A stretch of 64,000 nt of DNA from Streptomyces sp. NBC_01353 (GCF_036237275.1 NZ_CP108352.1:1674001-1738000), one strand, 5' to 3'; shown: positions 1 through 8,524, counted from the stretch's first letter. Program-made: numbers and translations. The notes: generated by a model not told the origin, from the sequence alone.

Positions 1-2000
1 ATCTCGCCGGGAAGGGCTGGGGCCGCCGGTGGGGCGTGTGGGCCGTCGCCGGCGGGCTGCTCGCCACGGCGTTCTACACGGTGACCACGCCGTTCTGGAG
101 CGGGATCCTGGCGCAGGGCCTCGCGATCGGGCTGGTCTTCATGTCCTTCACGGTGGTCACGGGCCTCGGTGCGATGGTGTCGCTCGCCCAGGCGACGTTC
201 GTGACGGGCGCGGCGCTGGTGGCGGGGCTGCTGATGAGCCGCGGCTGGCCCTTTGTGGCCGCGGCGGCGGTCGGCACGGTCGCGGCGGCGCTGCTCGGCG
301 CGGTGGTGGCGCTGCCCGCGCTGCGGCTCGGGGGCCGGTCGCTGGCGCTGGCCACGCTGGCCCTCGCGTTCCTGGCGGACCAGGTGCTGTTCCAGGTGGG
401 GTGGTTGCGGAACGGGGACACGGGCTGGGAGATCCCGCGCCCCGTCCTCGGCCCGGTGGACCTCGGTGACGACCGGGCGCTGGGGGTCGCTCTGGTGCTG
501 CTGTGCGCGGCGGTCGTGTGGCTGCTGACCTGGCTGCGCGGCTCCCGGTGGGGCCGGGCGGTCCTGGCGGTCCGCTCGGCGCCGGAGGCCGCGTCGGCGT
601 CGGGGGTGTCGGTGGTACGGACGAAGCTCCTGGTCTTCACGGTGTCGGCGGCCCTCGCCGGCTTCGGGGGCGTGCTGTACGCCTCGTACAACACCCGGAT
701 CACGGCGACGGACTTCACGGCGATGACCGGTCTGGTGTGGCTGGCGGTGGTGGTCGCGGCGGGGGTCCGGCGGCCGCAGTTCGCGGTGGTGGCCGGGCTG
801 GTCTTCGCGGTGGTCCCCCATCTGATGGCGACGTACGTGACGGAGTCCGCGCACCTGCCGGTGATCCTCTTCGGTCTGGCGGGCCTGGCTCTCGCGAACG
901 ACCCGGACGGGTACTGCGCGGCGTGGCCGTCCCGGCGGGCGGCGCGGGGGCTCAGGCCGGGAGCCGTTCCCCCACCCCGCCCGTTCCCGAAACGGGGGGC
1001 GAGCCCCCGGGCCCCGGAGGGCGGCGGCTTCGCGCCGGGTGGCGCGTCCGCCGGGCCGGTCGGGACCACGTCACGAGGCGCGGGCGCCACGCGGGCCGAT
1101 CACCGGCCGGACGAGGCGCCGGCAGACGTGCCTGTCGCCGGTGGCGCCGGCTTCGCGTCACGAGGCGCGGTCGGCGCCGCCGCGCAGAAGGTCGCCGACC
1201 CGCCCCCGTCGCGCGCGGGGTGGACGGCGGGGCCGTACGTCCACGCCGCCGGGGGTACGGGCCCAGGAAGGGCCGACGGCCTCGGCGAGGCACTGAGGGA
1301 AGGCGCCGCGCTCGAATTGCGCGGCATCCACGCGGGCTACGGCGGCGCGGCCGTGCTGCACGGGGTGGATCTCGGGGTGCGCGCCGGGGAGACGCTGGTG
1401 CTGCTCGGACCGAACGGGGCCGGGAAGTCGACCCTGTGCCGGGTGGCCGCGGGGCTCCTGCGGCCCGCCGAAGGGCATGTTCACGTACGAGGGGAGGACG
1501 CCGACCGGGACACGGCGGTCGCACGGGCCCGGCGTGGGGTGCGGCTCGCACCCGAGGGGCGGGGGATCTTCGCCGGGCTCTCCATCGAGGAGAACCTGGC
1601 CCTCCAGCTACCCGCGCCCGAGGACCGCGACGCCGTGTACGCGCGCTTCCCCGCACTCGCCGCCCGACGCTCCGTCGCCGCCGGCTCCCTGTCCGGCGGC
1701 GAGCAGCAGCTCCTCGCGCTCGCCCCGCTCCTCCACCGCCCGCCCGCCGTCCTCGTCGCCGACGAACCCTCCCTCGGGCTCGCGCCCCGCCTCGTGGACG
1801 AGGTCTTCCGTCTCCTCACCGAGCTGCGGGCGAGCGGCACGGCGCTGCTCCTGGTCGAGGAGAAGGCGGCCGAGGTGCTCGGTATCGCCGACACCGTCGC
1901 GTATCTCTCGCAGGGCGGGATCGCCTGGTACGGGCCGCGCTCCGAGGTGGACACGGACCGGCTCGCCGACGCGTATCTGGGAACGGGGGTCCGCCGATGA
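1..2000 (+). CDS. Branched-chain amino-acid-type ABC transporter, permease fused to ATP-binding domain (LivM-LivF type), 5'-truncated
   Basis: Open from base 3 to the stop at 2000 with no clear start, so the gene enters from outside the window; an internal GTG lies at 36. The first 290 visible residues are a hydrophobic permease of the LivM family, with several membrane segments and the typical loop containing GLGAMVSLAQATF. A low-complexity Pro/Ala/Gly/Arg linker of about 125 residues follows. The last 230 residues are a LivF-type ATPase with Walker A (GPNGAGKST), signature (LSGGEQQ) and Walker B (VLVADEPS). The family imports branched-chain amino acids or related solutes using an extracellular binding protein, which is not in this window. 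The stop codon overlaps the next ATPase gene by 4 bases (ATGA), so the two are translationally coupled. The missing N-terminus may carry a LivH-type permease half, which cannot be seen here. Substrate is unknown. Confidence 0.9.
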   Translation, partial: LAGKGWGRRWGVWAVAGGLLATAFYTVTTPFWSGILAQGLAIGLVFMSFTVVTGLGAMVSLAQATFVTGAALVAGLLMSRGWPFVAAAAVGTVAAALLGAVVALPALRLGGRSLALATLALAFLADQVLFQVGWLRNGDTGWEIPRPVLGPVDLGDDRALGVALVLLCAAVVWLLTWLRGSRWGRAVLAVRSAPEAASASGVSVVRTKLLVFTVSAALAGFGGVLYASYNTRITATDFTAMTGLVWLAVVVAAGVRRPQFAVVAGLVFAVVPHLMATYVTESAHLPVILFGLAGLALANDPDGYCAAWPSRRAARGLRPGAVPPPRPFPKRGASPRAPEGGGFAPGGASAGPVGTTSRGAGATRADHRPDEAPADVPVAGGAGFASRGAVGAAAQKVADPPPSRAGWTAGPYVHAAGGTGPGRADGLGEALREGAALELRGIHAGYGGAAVLHGVDLGVRAGETLVLLGPNGAGKSTLCRVAAGLLRPAEGHVHVRGEDADRDTAVARARRGVRLAPEGRGIFAGLSIEENLALQLPAPEDRDAVYARFPALAARRSVAAGSLSGGEQQLLALAPLLHRPPAVLVADEPSLGLAPRLVDEVFRLLTELRASGTALLLVEEKAAEVLGIADTVAYLSQGGIAWYGPRSEVDTDRLADAYLGTGVRR

Positions 2001-2806
2001 CAAGTGCGATGCTCCACGCGGCCGGGATCGACGTCCGCTTCGGCGGCGTCCACGCCCTGCGCGACGTGACGATCTCCGTACGCCCCGGTGAGGTCTGCGG
2101 CCTCATCGGGCCGAACGGCGCCGGCAAGACCACGCTCTTCGACGTCCTGTCCGGGATCCGGCGGCCGGACGGCGGATCCATCGCGTTCGCGGGAGAGGAC
2201 ATCACCCGCCGCTCCCCCGTGTGGCGGGCCCGACGCGGCATCCGCCGGACCTTCCAGCGCCAGCAGCTCTTCGGACAGCTGACGGTGACCGACAACCTGG
2301 TGGTGGCCCAGGACTGGCGGCCGGGCGGTACGCGCCGCCATCGGGAGCGGGCCGCCGCCGTGCTCCGTGAGTGCGGGCTCGACGCTCTCGCGGAGTCGTA
2401 TGCCGGGGCGCTGCCCGTCGGGCAGGCCCGCATGGTCGAGCTCGCCCGGGCGCTCGCCGACCCGCCGCGCGTGCTCCTCCTCGACGAGCCGGCCTCCGGC
2501 ACGACCGCCGAGGAGCGCCGTCAACTCGCCGCCGTCGTCCGGCACATGGCCGAGGAGGAGAACTGCGCGGTGCTGCTGGTCGAGCACAACGTGGCCTTCG
2601 TGATGGAGCTGTGCGCACGCGTGGTGGTCCTGGACCTCGGCCGGGTCCTCGCCGAGGGGACGGCCGCCGAGGTGCGTGCGGACCCGGCCGTACGGGAGGC
2701 ATATCTCGGCGCGGCTCCGGTCGCTGGTCCGGGCATGGTTCCCGGCGCCGTTCCCGGGGTACATCCGCAGACGCCTCCGGGCTCCGAGGAATGCCATGGG
2801 GTCTGA
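1997..2806 (+). CDS. ABC transporter ATP-binding protein, LivG type
   Basis: A 269-residue ATPase that begins inside the stop codon of the upstream permease/ATPase gene (ATGA overlap). Walker A is GPNGAGKTT near residue 41, Walker B is VLLLDEPASG near residue 160, and the switch His lies in VEHNVAF. The signature loop reads LPVGQARMVE, the relaxed form usual for LivG proteins rather than LSGGQ. With the LivF-like domain upstream it would form the heterodimeric motor of a branched-chain amino-acid-type importer on the inner face of the membrane. The last 30 residues are a Pro/Gly/Val-rich tail beyond the usual end of the family. Confidence 0.9.
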   Translation: MTSAMLHAAGIDVRFGGVHALRDVTISVRPGEVCGLIGPNGAGKTTLFDVLSGIRRPDGGSIAFAGEDITRRSPVWRARRGIRRTFQRQQLFGQLTVTDNLVVAQDWRPGGTRRHRERAAAVLRECGLDALAESYAGALPVGQARMVELARALADPPRVLLLDEPASGTTAEERRQLAAVVRHMAEEENCAVLLVEHNVAFVMELCARVVVLDLGRVLAEGTAAEVRADPAVREAYLGAAPVAGPGMVPGAVPGVHPQTPPGSEECHGV

Positions 2807-2840
2807 GATGGTTGACCGTGGGAGTACCACCCGACGACGT

Positions 2841-2846
2841 TAGGAT
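2841..2846 (+). promoter_or_regulatory. Putative -10 element of a near-leaderless promoter for the aldo/keto reductase
   Basis: TAGGAT lies 9 bases before the GTG start at 2856, and no purine-rich ribosome binding site stands between them. A TTGACC at 2812-2817 resembles a -35 box, but the 23-base gap is too long for a standard promoter. A start of transcription at or just before the GTG is therefore inferred from the -10 position alone. Confidence 0.35.
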
Positions 2847-2855
2847 CGACCGCAC

Positions 2856-3701
2856 GTGAGCACGGACAACAAGGTCCCTTCCCTCACCCTGAACAACGGC
2901 GTGGAGATGCCGCAGCTCGGATTCGGTGTCTGGCAGGTGCCGGACGACGAGGCGACGCGCGCGGTGACCACGGCTCTGGAGGCGGGCTACCGCTCCATCG
3001 ACACCGCCGCGATCTACCAGAACGAGACGGGCACCGGAAAGGCGATCGCCGCGTCCGGCATCGCCCGCGAGGAGCTGTTCGTCACCACGAAGCTCTGGAA
3101 CAGCGAGCAGGGCCACGACTCGACCCTGCGGGCCTTCGACGCCTCCCTCGACAAGCTGGGTCTGGACTACGTCGACCTGTACCTGATCCACTGGCCGGTG
3201 CCGACGAAGGACGCCTACCTCGACACGTACCGCGCGTTCGAGAAGATCTACGCCGACGGCCGGGCGAAGGCGATCGGTGTCTCCAACTTCCTTCCGGAGC
3301 ACCTGGAGCGGCTGATCGGCGAGACCTCGGTGGTCCCCGCCGTCAACCAGATCGAGCTGCACCCGCACCTCCAGCAGGCGGCCTCGCGCGAGGCCCACGC
3401 CGCGCACGGCATCGCCACCGAGGCCTGGTCGCCGCTGGGGCAGGGCAAGGGTCTCCTCGAGGTCCCGGCGATCGTCGCCGTCGCGCAGAAGCACGGCCGC
3501 ACCCCGGCCCAGGTGGTGCTGCGCTGGCACCTGCAGGTCGGGAACGTGGTGATCCCGAAGTCGGTGACCCCGTCCCGTATCCAGGAGAACATCGACGTGT
3601 TCGGCTTCGAGCTGGACGCCGAGGACATGGCCGCGATCGCCGTCCTCGACGAGAACCGGCGACTCGGGCCGAACCCGGCCGAGTTCAACGTCGGCGCCTG
3701 A
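2856..3701 (+). CDS. Aldo/keto reductase
   Basis: A 281-residue NADPH-dependent aldo/keto reductase, full length for the family. Visible catalytic residues are the Asp of SIDTAAIYQNE with its Tyr, the Lys of TTKLWNSEQG and the His of LIHWPVP. The C-terminal cofactor loop reads VIPKSVTPSRIQENIDVF. These are the marks of the AKR5/2,5-diketo-gluconate reductase-like group, which reduces aldehydes and ketones in the cytoplasm; the real substrate cannot be told. GTG is taken as the start because it opens the conserved N-terminal strand and a -10-like box sits just upstream. A strong hairpin follows the stop, so the gene is probably monocistronic. Confidence 0.93.
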   Translation: MSTDNKVPSLTLNNGVEMPQLGFGVWQVPDDEATRAVTTALEAGYRSIDTAAIYQNETGTGKAIAASGIAREELFVTTKLWNSEQGHDSTLRAFDASLDKLGLDYVDLYLIHWPVPTKDAYLDTYRAFEKIYADGRAKAIGVSNFLPEHLERLIGETSVVPAVNQIELHPHLQQAASREAHAAHGIATEAWSPLGQGKGLLEVPAIVAVAQKHGRTPAQVVLRWHLQVGNVVIPKSVTPSRIQENIDVFGFELDAEDMAAIAVLDENRRLGPNPAEFNVGA

Positions 3702-3708
3702 GCGCGCG

Positions 3709-3738
3709 GAGGGCCGGCCCGGTATCGGGCCGGCCCTC
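3709..3738 (+). terminator. Strong hairpin, putative terminator after the aldo/keto reductase
   Basis: Two perfectly complementary 12-base arms (GAGGGCCGGCCC and its reverse complement) flank a 6-base GGTATC loop, starting 8 bases after the stop codon. There is no T-run, as is common for Streptomyces terminators. Confidence 0.75.
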
Positions 3739-3796
3739 TCCCATGCCCCGGTGGTCGACCGCCCCGGTGGTCGACCACGGACAAGGAGTACGGACA

Positions 3797-4261
3797 GTGA
3801 GCGGTTCGCCCGCACCGGTCGAAGAGGGCCTCTACCGGGTACGGAACGTGGCCAGCGGGCTGCTCCTGGAGGTGTACCAGGGCTCGACCCGCAGCGGCGC
3901 GAACGTCCAGCAGGGCAAGGAGAACGGTTCGCCCGGCCAGCACTGGCACATCACGGCCGTCCCGAACGGCAGCGGCCTCTACCACCTGGTCAATGTGGCC
4001 GGCGGCAAACGGCTCGACGTGGCGAACGCCTCGACGGAGAACGGCGCCAACATCCAGCAGTGGAAGGCGAACAACTTCGGCGCGCAGGAATGGATCGTCG
4101 AGCAGGACCTCCAGTCACCCGGGACGGTCGCGCTGGTGAGTTTCATCAGCGGACTGCTCCTGGAGGTCGAGGACGGCTCGATGGACGACGGCGCCAATGT
4201 CCGGCAGTGGGAGGACACCGACTCGCCGTCCCAGTGGTGGCGGTTGGAGCCGGTGTCCTGA
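3797..4261 (+). CDS. Ricin-type beta-trefoil (RICIN) lectin-like protein
   Basis: A 154-residue protein made almost entirely of one RICIN-type beta-trefoil. Three related repeats are visible, each with an LxLEV/LDVAN strand and a later Q-x-W or QQW box (QHWHI, QEWIV, QWWRL). The family binds carbohydrate. No signal peptide or membrane segment is seen, so it is either cytoplasmic or exported by an unrecognised route. GTG at 3797 is chosen because AAGGAG lies 8 bases upstream; the frame is open back to an ATG at 3743, but those extra 18 residues look non-coding and cover a short tandem repeat. It ends 16 bases from the convergent methyltransferase gene. Confidence 0.85.
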   Translation: MSGSPAPVEEGLYRVRNVASGLLLEVYQGSTRSGANVQQGKENGSPGQHWHITAVPNGSGLYHLVNVAGGKRLDVANASTENGANIQQWKANNFGAQEWIVEQDLQSPGTVALVSFISGLLLEVEDGSMDDGANVRQWEDTDSPSQWWRLEPVS

Positions 4262-4277
4262 CCCTCGGGGTCGCCGC

Positions 4278-5141
4278 TCAGCCCTTGCGGGCGGTGTGGA
4301 CGGTCGAGGCCGACAGGTGGAAGAGGTCCGTGCGCCGGTGCAGGGAGAGCGGGTCCGCCGGGTCGAGCAGCCGGTCGACGCTCGCGCGGTCCTCGGCGTC
4401 GACCCGCTCGTCGAGCGGGTGCCGCAGGCGCGTGAAGTGGGCGACGATCTGATCGCGTACGACGTCGGGCACGGGGGCCGGGACGTCGGTCAGGAACGAG
4501 CGAGCGCCGCTGGGGGTGAGGCCGGCGGCCCCGAGCAGCGCCCGCCAGTCGTCCGGCTCGTCCTTGCTGTCCGGCAGTTCGGCCCGCATCTCGGCGAACC
4601 AGTCGGCGTGGGCGGCCTCGATCCTGGTCTCCAGGCCGGACCGGCCGAAGCCGATGTTCGCGGGCAGATGGCGGGCGTAGAGCCCGCCCTCGACGAGGGC
4701 GATCAGACCGCCGGGGCGCAGCAGGCCGGCGAAGGCGGCGAGGGCGGCCCGCTGGTCGCCGATGTGGTGGGTGGAGTTGCCGGCCCAGATCAGGTCGGCG
4801 TCGCCCAAGGAGTCGAAGTCCTCCGGGAGTTCGGCGTGCAGCGTGGTGACCCGGCCGGCCAGGCCGCGGGCCTCGGCGCGGCCACGGGCGCGCTCCAGGA
4901 GCTCCGGGGACGCGTCCACGGCGACCACTTCGGCGGCCGGGAAGGCATCGGCGAGCAGGGTGGACACGACACCGGGGCCGCTGCCGACGTCGAGGATCCG
5001 GCGGACGCCGACGGCCGGGACGAGCTCGCCGAGCCACGCGGCGGCCCGGGTGTAGAGGGGGCTGTGGAGTTCGGCCTGGCGCTCCATGAGCGGTGCCATC
5101 GCGGCCCAGTCGAGGTGCGTGCTGTTGTGGTCGTGAGTCAT
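4278..5141 (-). CDS. Class I SAM-dependent methyltransferase
   Basis: A 287-residue methyltransferase with SAM-binding motif I ILDVGSGPG near residue 47, the acidic end of strand 2 (VVAVDAS) and motif LIWAGNSTHHIGD further on. The sequence resembles the Methyltransf_12/25 type acting on small molecules; the acceptor is unknown. It reads in the same direction as the AraC-type regulator gene next to it, with 62 bases between them, so both may be cotranscribed. The longer open frame upstream of 5141 runs antisense to the regulator and is not used. Confidence 0.88.
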   Translation of the reverse strand: MTHDHNSTHLDWAAMAPLMERQAELHSPLYTRAAAWLGELVPAVGVRRILDVGSGPGVVSTLLADAFPAAEVVAVDASPELLERARGRAEARGLAGRVTTLHAELPEDFDSLGDADLIWAGNSTHHIGDQRAALAAFAGLLRPGGLIALVEGGLYARHLPANIGFGRSGLETRIEAAHADWFAEMRAELPDSKDEPDDWRALLGAAGLTPSGARSFLTDVPAPVPDVVRDQIVAHFTRLRHPLDERVDAEDRASVDRLLDPADPLSLHRRTDLFHLSASTVHTARKG

Positions 5142-5203
5142 GGCGCCAGCCTGCGTCCAGCCCCCGCGAAACGCGAGAACAGTTGCCGTTCCGGCAACAG
5201 ATT

Positions 5204-6136
5204 TCACTCCCGCCGGCGATGCTCCTGCGGGCTGACCCCCCGTACCCGCTTGAAGGAGGCGCTGAGCGCGAACGCGCTGCTGTAGCCCACCTGCCGGGCC
5301 ACGGACTCGATGGTCGCGTCCGTCTCGCGCAGCAGATCGGCTGCGAGCGCGAGGCGCCAGCCGGTGAGGTACGCCATCGGCGGCTCGCCGACGAGCTCGG
5401 TGAACCGGCGCGCGAGTCCGGCCCGCGACGCGCCCGCCTTGGCCGCCAGCGAGGCGACGGTCCAGGGGTGGGCCGGGTCGTTCTGGAGCAGCCTCAGGGC
5501 CGGGCCGACGACGGGGTCGGCCATGGCGCGGTACCAGGCCGGGGCCTGTGCTCCCGGCCGGGAGAACCAGGCCCGGACCGCGGCGATCAGGAGCAGGTCG
5601 AGGACCCGGTCGAGGACGACGCTCTGTCCGGGGTCGTCGCGGGAGATCTCCTCGTCCAGGAAGGGCATGAGGGGGCAGTTCCACACGTCGGCCGGCAGGT
5701 GCAGCAGCTCCGGCAGCGCGTCGAGCAGCCGCCGGCTGACCTCGCCGTCCATCTGGTAGGTGCCGACGAGCAGGGTGGTGGAGCCGTCGAGGGCGTTGCC
5801 CCAGCTCCGTACGCCGAGGTGCATGGCTTCGGCGAGCGGCTCGCCGCTCAGGGTGGTGCAGACGCCGCCGGGACCGATCACCGCCCGCGGCGGGGCGTCC
5901 GGGGCGTCGGCGACGATGTACGGCTCGGGGCCGCGGGCGATGGCGATGTCGCCGGGCCGCAGCAGGACGGGCTCGCTCCGCGCGGGGACGATCCAGGCCT
6001 CGCCCTCGGTGACGCACATCAGGCAGAGCGGTGCGTGGTCCTCGATCCGGACCGACCACGGCGGCTCCATGATCATCCGGAGCAGGAAGGCCCCTTTGGC
6101 CCGCGGTCCGTCGAGGAGTCCGGCGAGAGCGTCCAT
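5204..6136 (-). CDS. AraC-family transcriptional regulator with cupin-type N-terminus
   Basis: A 310-residue regulator. The N-terminal half is a cupin-like effector domain of the AraC_binding/cupin_6 type (LLRPGDIAIARGP). The C-terminal 100 residues hold the paired helix-turn-helix of AraC/XylS proteins, ending with the signature VARQVGYSSAFALSASFKRVRGVSPQEHRR. The start is set at ATG 6136 (MDALAGLLDG), where homologous regulators begin; the frame is open 16 codons further upstream. It is divergent from an NmrA-like oxidoreductase gene 83 bases away, the classic arrangement for a regulator controlling its divergent neighbour. The inducer is unknown. Confidence 0.9.
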   Translation of the reverse strand: MDALAGLLDGPRAKGAFLLRMIMEPPWSVRIEDHAPLCLMCVTEGEAWIVPARSEPVLLRPGDIAIARGPEPYIVADAPDAPPRAVIGPGGVCTTLSGEPLAEAMHLGVRSWGNALDGSTTLLVGTYQMDGEVSRRLLDALPELLHLPADVWNCPLMPFLDEEISRDDPGQSVVLDRVLDLLLIAAVRAWFSRPGAQAPAWYRAMADPVVGPALRLLQNDPAHPWTVASLAAKAGASRAGLARRFTELVGEPPMAYLTGWRLALAADLLRETDATIESVARQVGYSSAFALSASFKRVRGVSPQEHRRRE

Positions 6137-6219
6137 GGGTCGCAAGCGTAGACGGACGCGTATGGGAGTGAGTCTGTGGAGCATGGGAAGAAGGCCGCGG
6201 GCCCGCGAGTCTTGAGGAC

Positions 6220-7053
6220 ATGACGACGAACACGAACGACACGCAGACGGTTCTGGTGACGAGCGCGACCGGCAAGACGGGCCGGCGGGTGGCGGAGCTC
6301 CTCGCGGCCCGCGGCGCGACCGTCCGGGCGGGCTCGCGCTCCGGTACGACCCGATTCGACTGGGAGGACGTGAGCACCTGGGCCCCGGCTCTGCGGGGCG
6401 CGGACGCGGCGTATGTGAGCTACTACCCGGACCTCGCCGCGCCGGGCGCGGTGGAGGCGATGCGGACCCTCGGCGAACTGGCCGTGGCGAACGGGGTGCG
6501 GCGGCTGACGCTGCTGTCCGGGCGTGGCGAACCGGAGGCGGTCCACGCGGAGGAGGCGCTGCGCGAGTCCGGGGCGGAACTGACCGTCGTACGTGCCTCG
6601 TTCTTCGCGCAGAACTTCAACGAGGGCGCAATGGCGGAGGGCGTCGCGGCGGGCACCATCGCGTTCCCGGCGGGCGACACGGCCGAGCCGTTCATCCACG
6701 CCGACGACCTGGCGGAGGTGATCGTCGAGACCCTGAACGGCGACGGCCACGCGGGGGTGGTCCATGAGGTGACCGGTCCGCGGCTGCTGACCTTCGCGGA
6801 GGCGGCTGCGGAGGTCTCCCGCGCCTCGGGCCGTGAGGTCACGTACGTCCCGATGAGCGAGAGCGAATACACCTCGCTGCTCCAGCAGTTCGGGCTGCCC
6901 GAGCCGGACGCGCAGTGGTTCTCGGCGCTCTTCTCGATGCTGCTCGACGGCCACAACGCGTCGGTGACGGACGGGGTGAAGCGGGTCCTGGGCCGCGAGC
7001 CGCGCGACTTCACGGCCTTCGCGACGGAGGCGTGGCGGGCTCCGGGAGCGTAG
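6220..7053 (+). CDS. NmrA-like / atypical SDR NAD(P)-binding oxidoreductase
   Basis: A 277-residue Rossmann-fold protein with VLVTSATGKTGRRVAELL at residues 10-27, the variant glycine motif of NmrA/atypical SDR proteins. The later FIHADDLAEVIVETL segment is also typical of the family. Relatives are NAD(P)H-dependent quinone or ergot-alkaloid-type reductases or redox sensors, so a redox role in the cytoplasm is likely but the substrate is unknown. The gene is divergent from the AraC regulator and is a plausible target of it. Its 3' end overlaps the convergent WYL-regulator gene by 44 bases. Confidence 0.87.
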   Translation: MTTNTNDTQTVLVTSATGKTGRRVAELLAARGATVRAGSRSGTTRFDWEDVSTWAPALRGADAAYVSYYPDLAAPGAVEAMRTLGELAVANGVRRLTLLSGRGEPEAVHAEEALRESGAELTVVRASFFAQNFNEGAMAEGVAAGTIAFPAGDTAEPFIHADDLAEVIVETLNGDGHAGVVHEVTGPRLLTFAEAAAEVSRASGREVTYVPMSESEYTSLLQQFGLPEPDAQWFSALFSMLLDGHNASVTDGVKRVLGREPRDFTAFATEAWRAPGA

Positions 7054-8002
7054 CTCCGTAGCGGGCCGCCATGAGGGCGACGGTCTCGGTGATCCGGGCG
7101 CGGAGTTCGGCGGGTTCGAGAACCTCGATCTCCGCGCCCAGAGTGAGGAAGGTGTCGTGGGCGTGGGTGAGGGACTCGATGGGGAGGGTGGCGCGGGTCC
7201 AGCCGTCCGGCTCCGGGGAGCCGGTCGCGGCGAGGGCCCGGGCGGCTTCGCCCGTGAGGCGTTCCGCGCCGTCCGGGGAGAGCCTGACGAGCGCGTCGCC
7301 GCCGTGGAGCCGGGCGCGGAAGGCGGCCTGGTGGTCCGTCCAGTACGCGGTCAGGGAGAAGTCCGGGGGGATCTCGAACTCCTCCTCGGTGACGCCGAGT
7401 TCGAGGATCTGGTCGACCCGGTAGGTGCGCGGCCCGGGGCCTGCGACCAGGTACCAGCGGCCGGCCTTGAGGACGAGTCCGTACGGTTCGAGGCGCCGGT
7501 CGACGTCGGTGGGGTCCTTCCAGCGGCGGTAGCGGACGGCGAGGACCCGGCCGGCCCGTACGGCCTCGGCGACCTGGGGCAGGAAGGGTGCGTCGGTGTC
7601 CTCCGCGTACCAGCCGGGTGCGTCGATGTGGAACCGGGCTCGCAGCCGGTCGACATGGTCGCGCAGCGGCGCCGGCAGGGAGGCCCGCAGCTTGAGCTGG
7701 GCGTCCACGAAGTGCCCACCGAGCCCGAGTTCGGCCGCGGCCCCGGGAATCCCGGCGAGAAAGAGCGCCTCGGCCTCGCCCGTGTACAGATCGGTCAGTC
7801 GGGAGCGGTGGCCGGCGAGCAGCTGGTAGCCACCGGAGTGGCCCGCGTCGCCGTAGAGCGGCACTCCGGCCGCGTGCAGGGACTCGACGTCGCGGTAGAT
7901 CGTGCGAACGGACACCTCCAGCTCGTCGGCGAGCTGGGCGGCGGTCATCCGGCCCCGGGTCTGGAGCAGCAGAAGGACGGAGATGAGCCGGCTGGACTTC
8001 AC
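7010..8002 (-). CDS. WYL-domain transcriptional regulator (YafY type)
   Basis: A 330-residue regulator. Residues 1-60 form an HTH_11-type winged helix (LLLQTRGRMTAAQLADELEVSVRTIYRDVESL). Residues about 140-225 are a WYL domain with the GRWYLV core, followed by a WCX-like C-terminal region. WYL proteins sense small ligands or nucleic acids. GTG at 8002 (MKSSRLISVLLLLQ) is preferred because family members start there; another GTG lies two codons upstream. Both starts lie inside a perfect 11-bp inverted repeat, which suggests autoregulation and control of the divergent gene at 8042. It overlaps the convergent NmrA-like gene tail to tail by 44 bases. Confidence 0.9.
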   Translation of the reverse strand: MKSSRLISVLLLLQTRGRMTAAQLADELEVSVRTIYRDVESLHAAGVPLYGDAGHSGGYQLLAGHRSRLTDLYTGEAEALFLAGIPGAAAELGLGGHFVDAQLKLRASLPAPLRDHVDRLRARFHIDAPGWYAEDTDAPFLPQVAEAVRAGRVLAVRYRRWKDPTDVDRRLEPYGLVLKAGRWYLVAGPGPRTYRVDQILELGVTEEEFEIPPDFSLTAYWTDHQAAFRARLHGGDALVRLSPDGAERLTGEAARALAATGSPEPDGWTRATLPIESLTHAHDTFLTLGAEIEVLEPAELRARITETVALMAARYGATLPEPATPPSRRP

Positions 8003-8023
8003 TGACACAAGATGTCAGTGAAG
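7997..8023. promoter_or_regulatory. Perfect inverted repeat, likely operator of the WYL regulator
   Basis: CTTCACTGACA and its exact reverse complement TGTCAGTGAAG are separated by 5 bases (CAAGA). The site covers the translation start of the WYL regulator on one side and the -35 zone of the divergent gene on the other. Such a long perfect dyad in a regulator's own divergent promoter is best read as its operator. Confidence 0.75.
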
Positions 8024-8041
8024 CCCTTCTACAGTCCAGCC

Positions 8042-8524
8042 ATGACCTCCACAGAGACCTCTCGTCCGTCCACGACGCACGGCTTCTCCTTCCTCGACGG
8101 CGACTGGCACGTCCACAACCGCCGCCTCGCCGACTTCCTCGATCCCGACAGCGGATGGGAGGAGTTCGACGGCCACACCACGGGCCGGCTCTTCTGGCAC
8201 GGCCGGGCCCATGTCGACGAGATCGTCTTCCCCTCGAAGGGGTTCAGCGGGCTGACGCTGCGGCTGTACGAGCCGGAGACGGACGAGTGGACCCTGAACT
8301 GGTCCAACAGCCGTACGGGCCGCCTGGATCCACCGGTCAGGGGACGCTGGTCCGAGGACGGCACGGGAGAGTTCCACGGCGTGGACGTCCACGAGGGCAA
8401 GAACGTACGGGTGCGCTTCCGCTGGTCGCACATCTCGTCCACCACCGCCCGTTGGGAGCAGGCGTTCGCCCTCGACGGCGGGCCGTGGGTGACGAACTGG
8501 GTGATGGACTTCAGTCGCGCCTGA
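8042..8524 (+). CDS. Hypothetical protein, DUF1579/calycin-like beta-barrel
   Basis: A 160-residue soluble protein of unknown function. The pattern FSFLDGDWHVHNRRL, then DGHTTGRLFWHGRAHVDEI, then WSNSRTGRLDPPVRGRW and a closing WEQAFALDGG...WVMDFSR resembles small calycin-like barrels of the DUF1579 kind; this is a fold-level guess. ATG 8042 is chosen because TACAGT, a -10-like box, stands 6 bases before it, giving a probable leaderless transcript. The longer frame from 8012 would start within the operator. Divergent from and probably controlled by the WYL regulator. The 3' end overlaps a convergent methyltransferase gene by 14 bases. Confidence 0.75.
   Translation: MTSTETSRPSTTHGFSFLDGDWHVHNRRLADFLDPDSGWEEFDGHTTGRLFWHGRAHVDEIVFPSKGFSGLTLRLYEPETDEWTLNWSNSRTGRLDPPVRGRWSEDGTGEFHGVDVHEGKNVRVRFRWSHISSTTARWEQAFALDGGPWVTNWVMDFSRA

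Noticed and set aside
2812-2846. Canonical -35/-10 promoter for the aldo/keto reductase
   Set aside because: TTGACC and TAGGAT are 23 bases apart, too far for a normal sigma-70-type promoter, so only the -10 box was kept.
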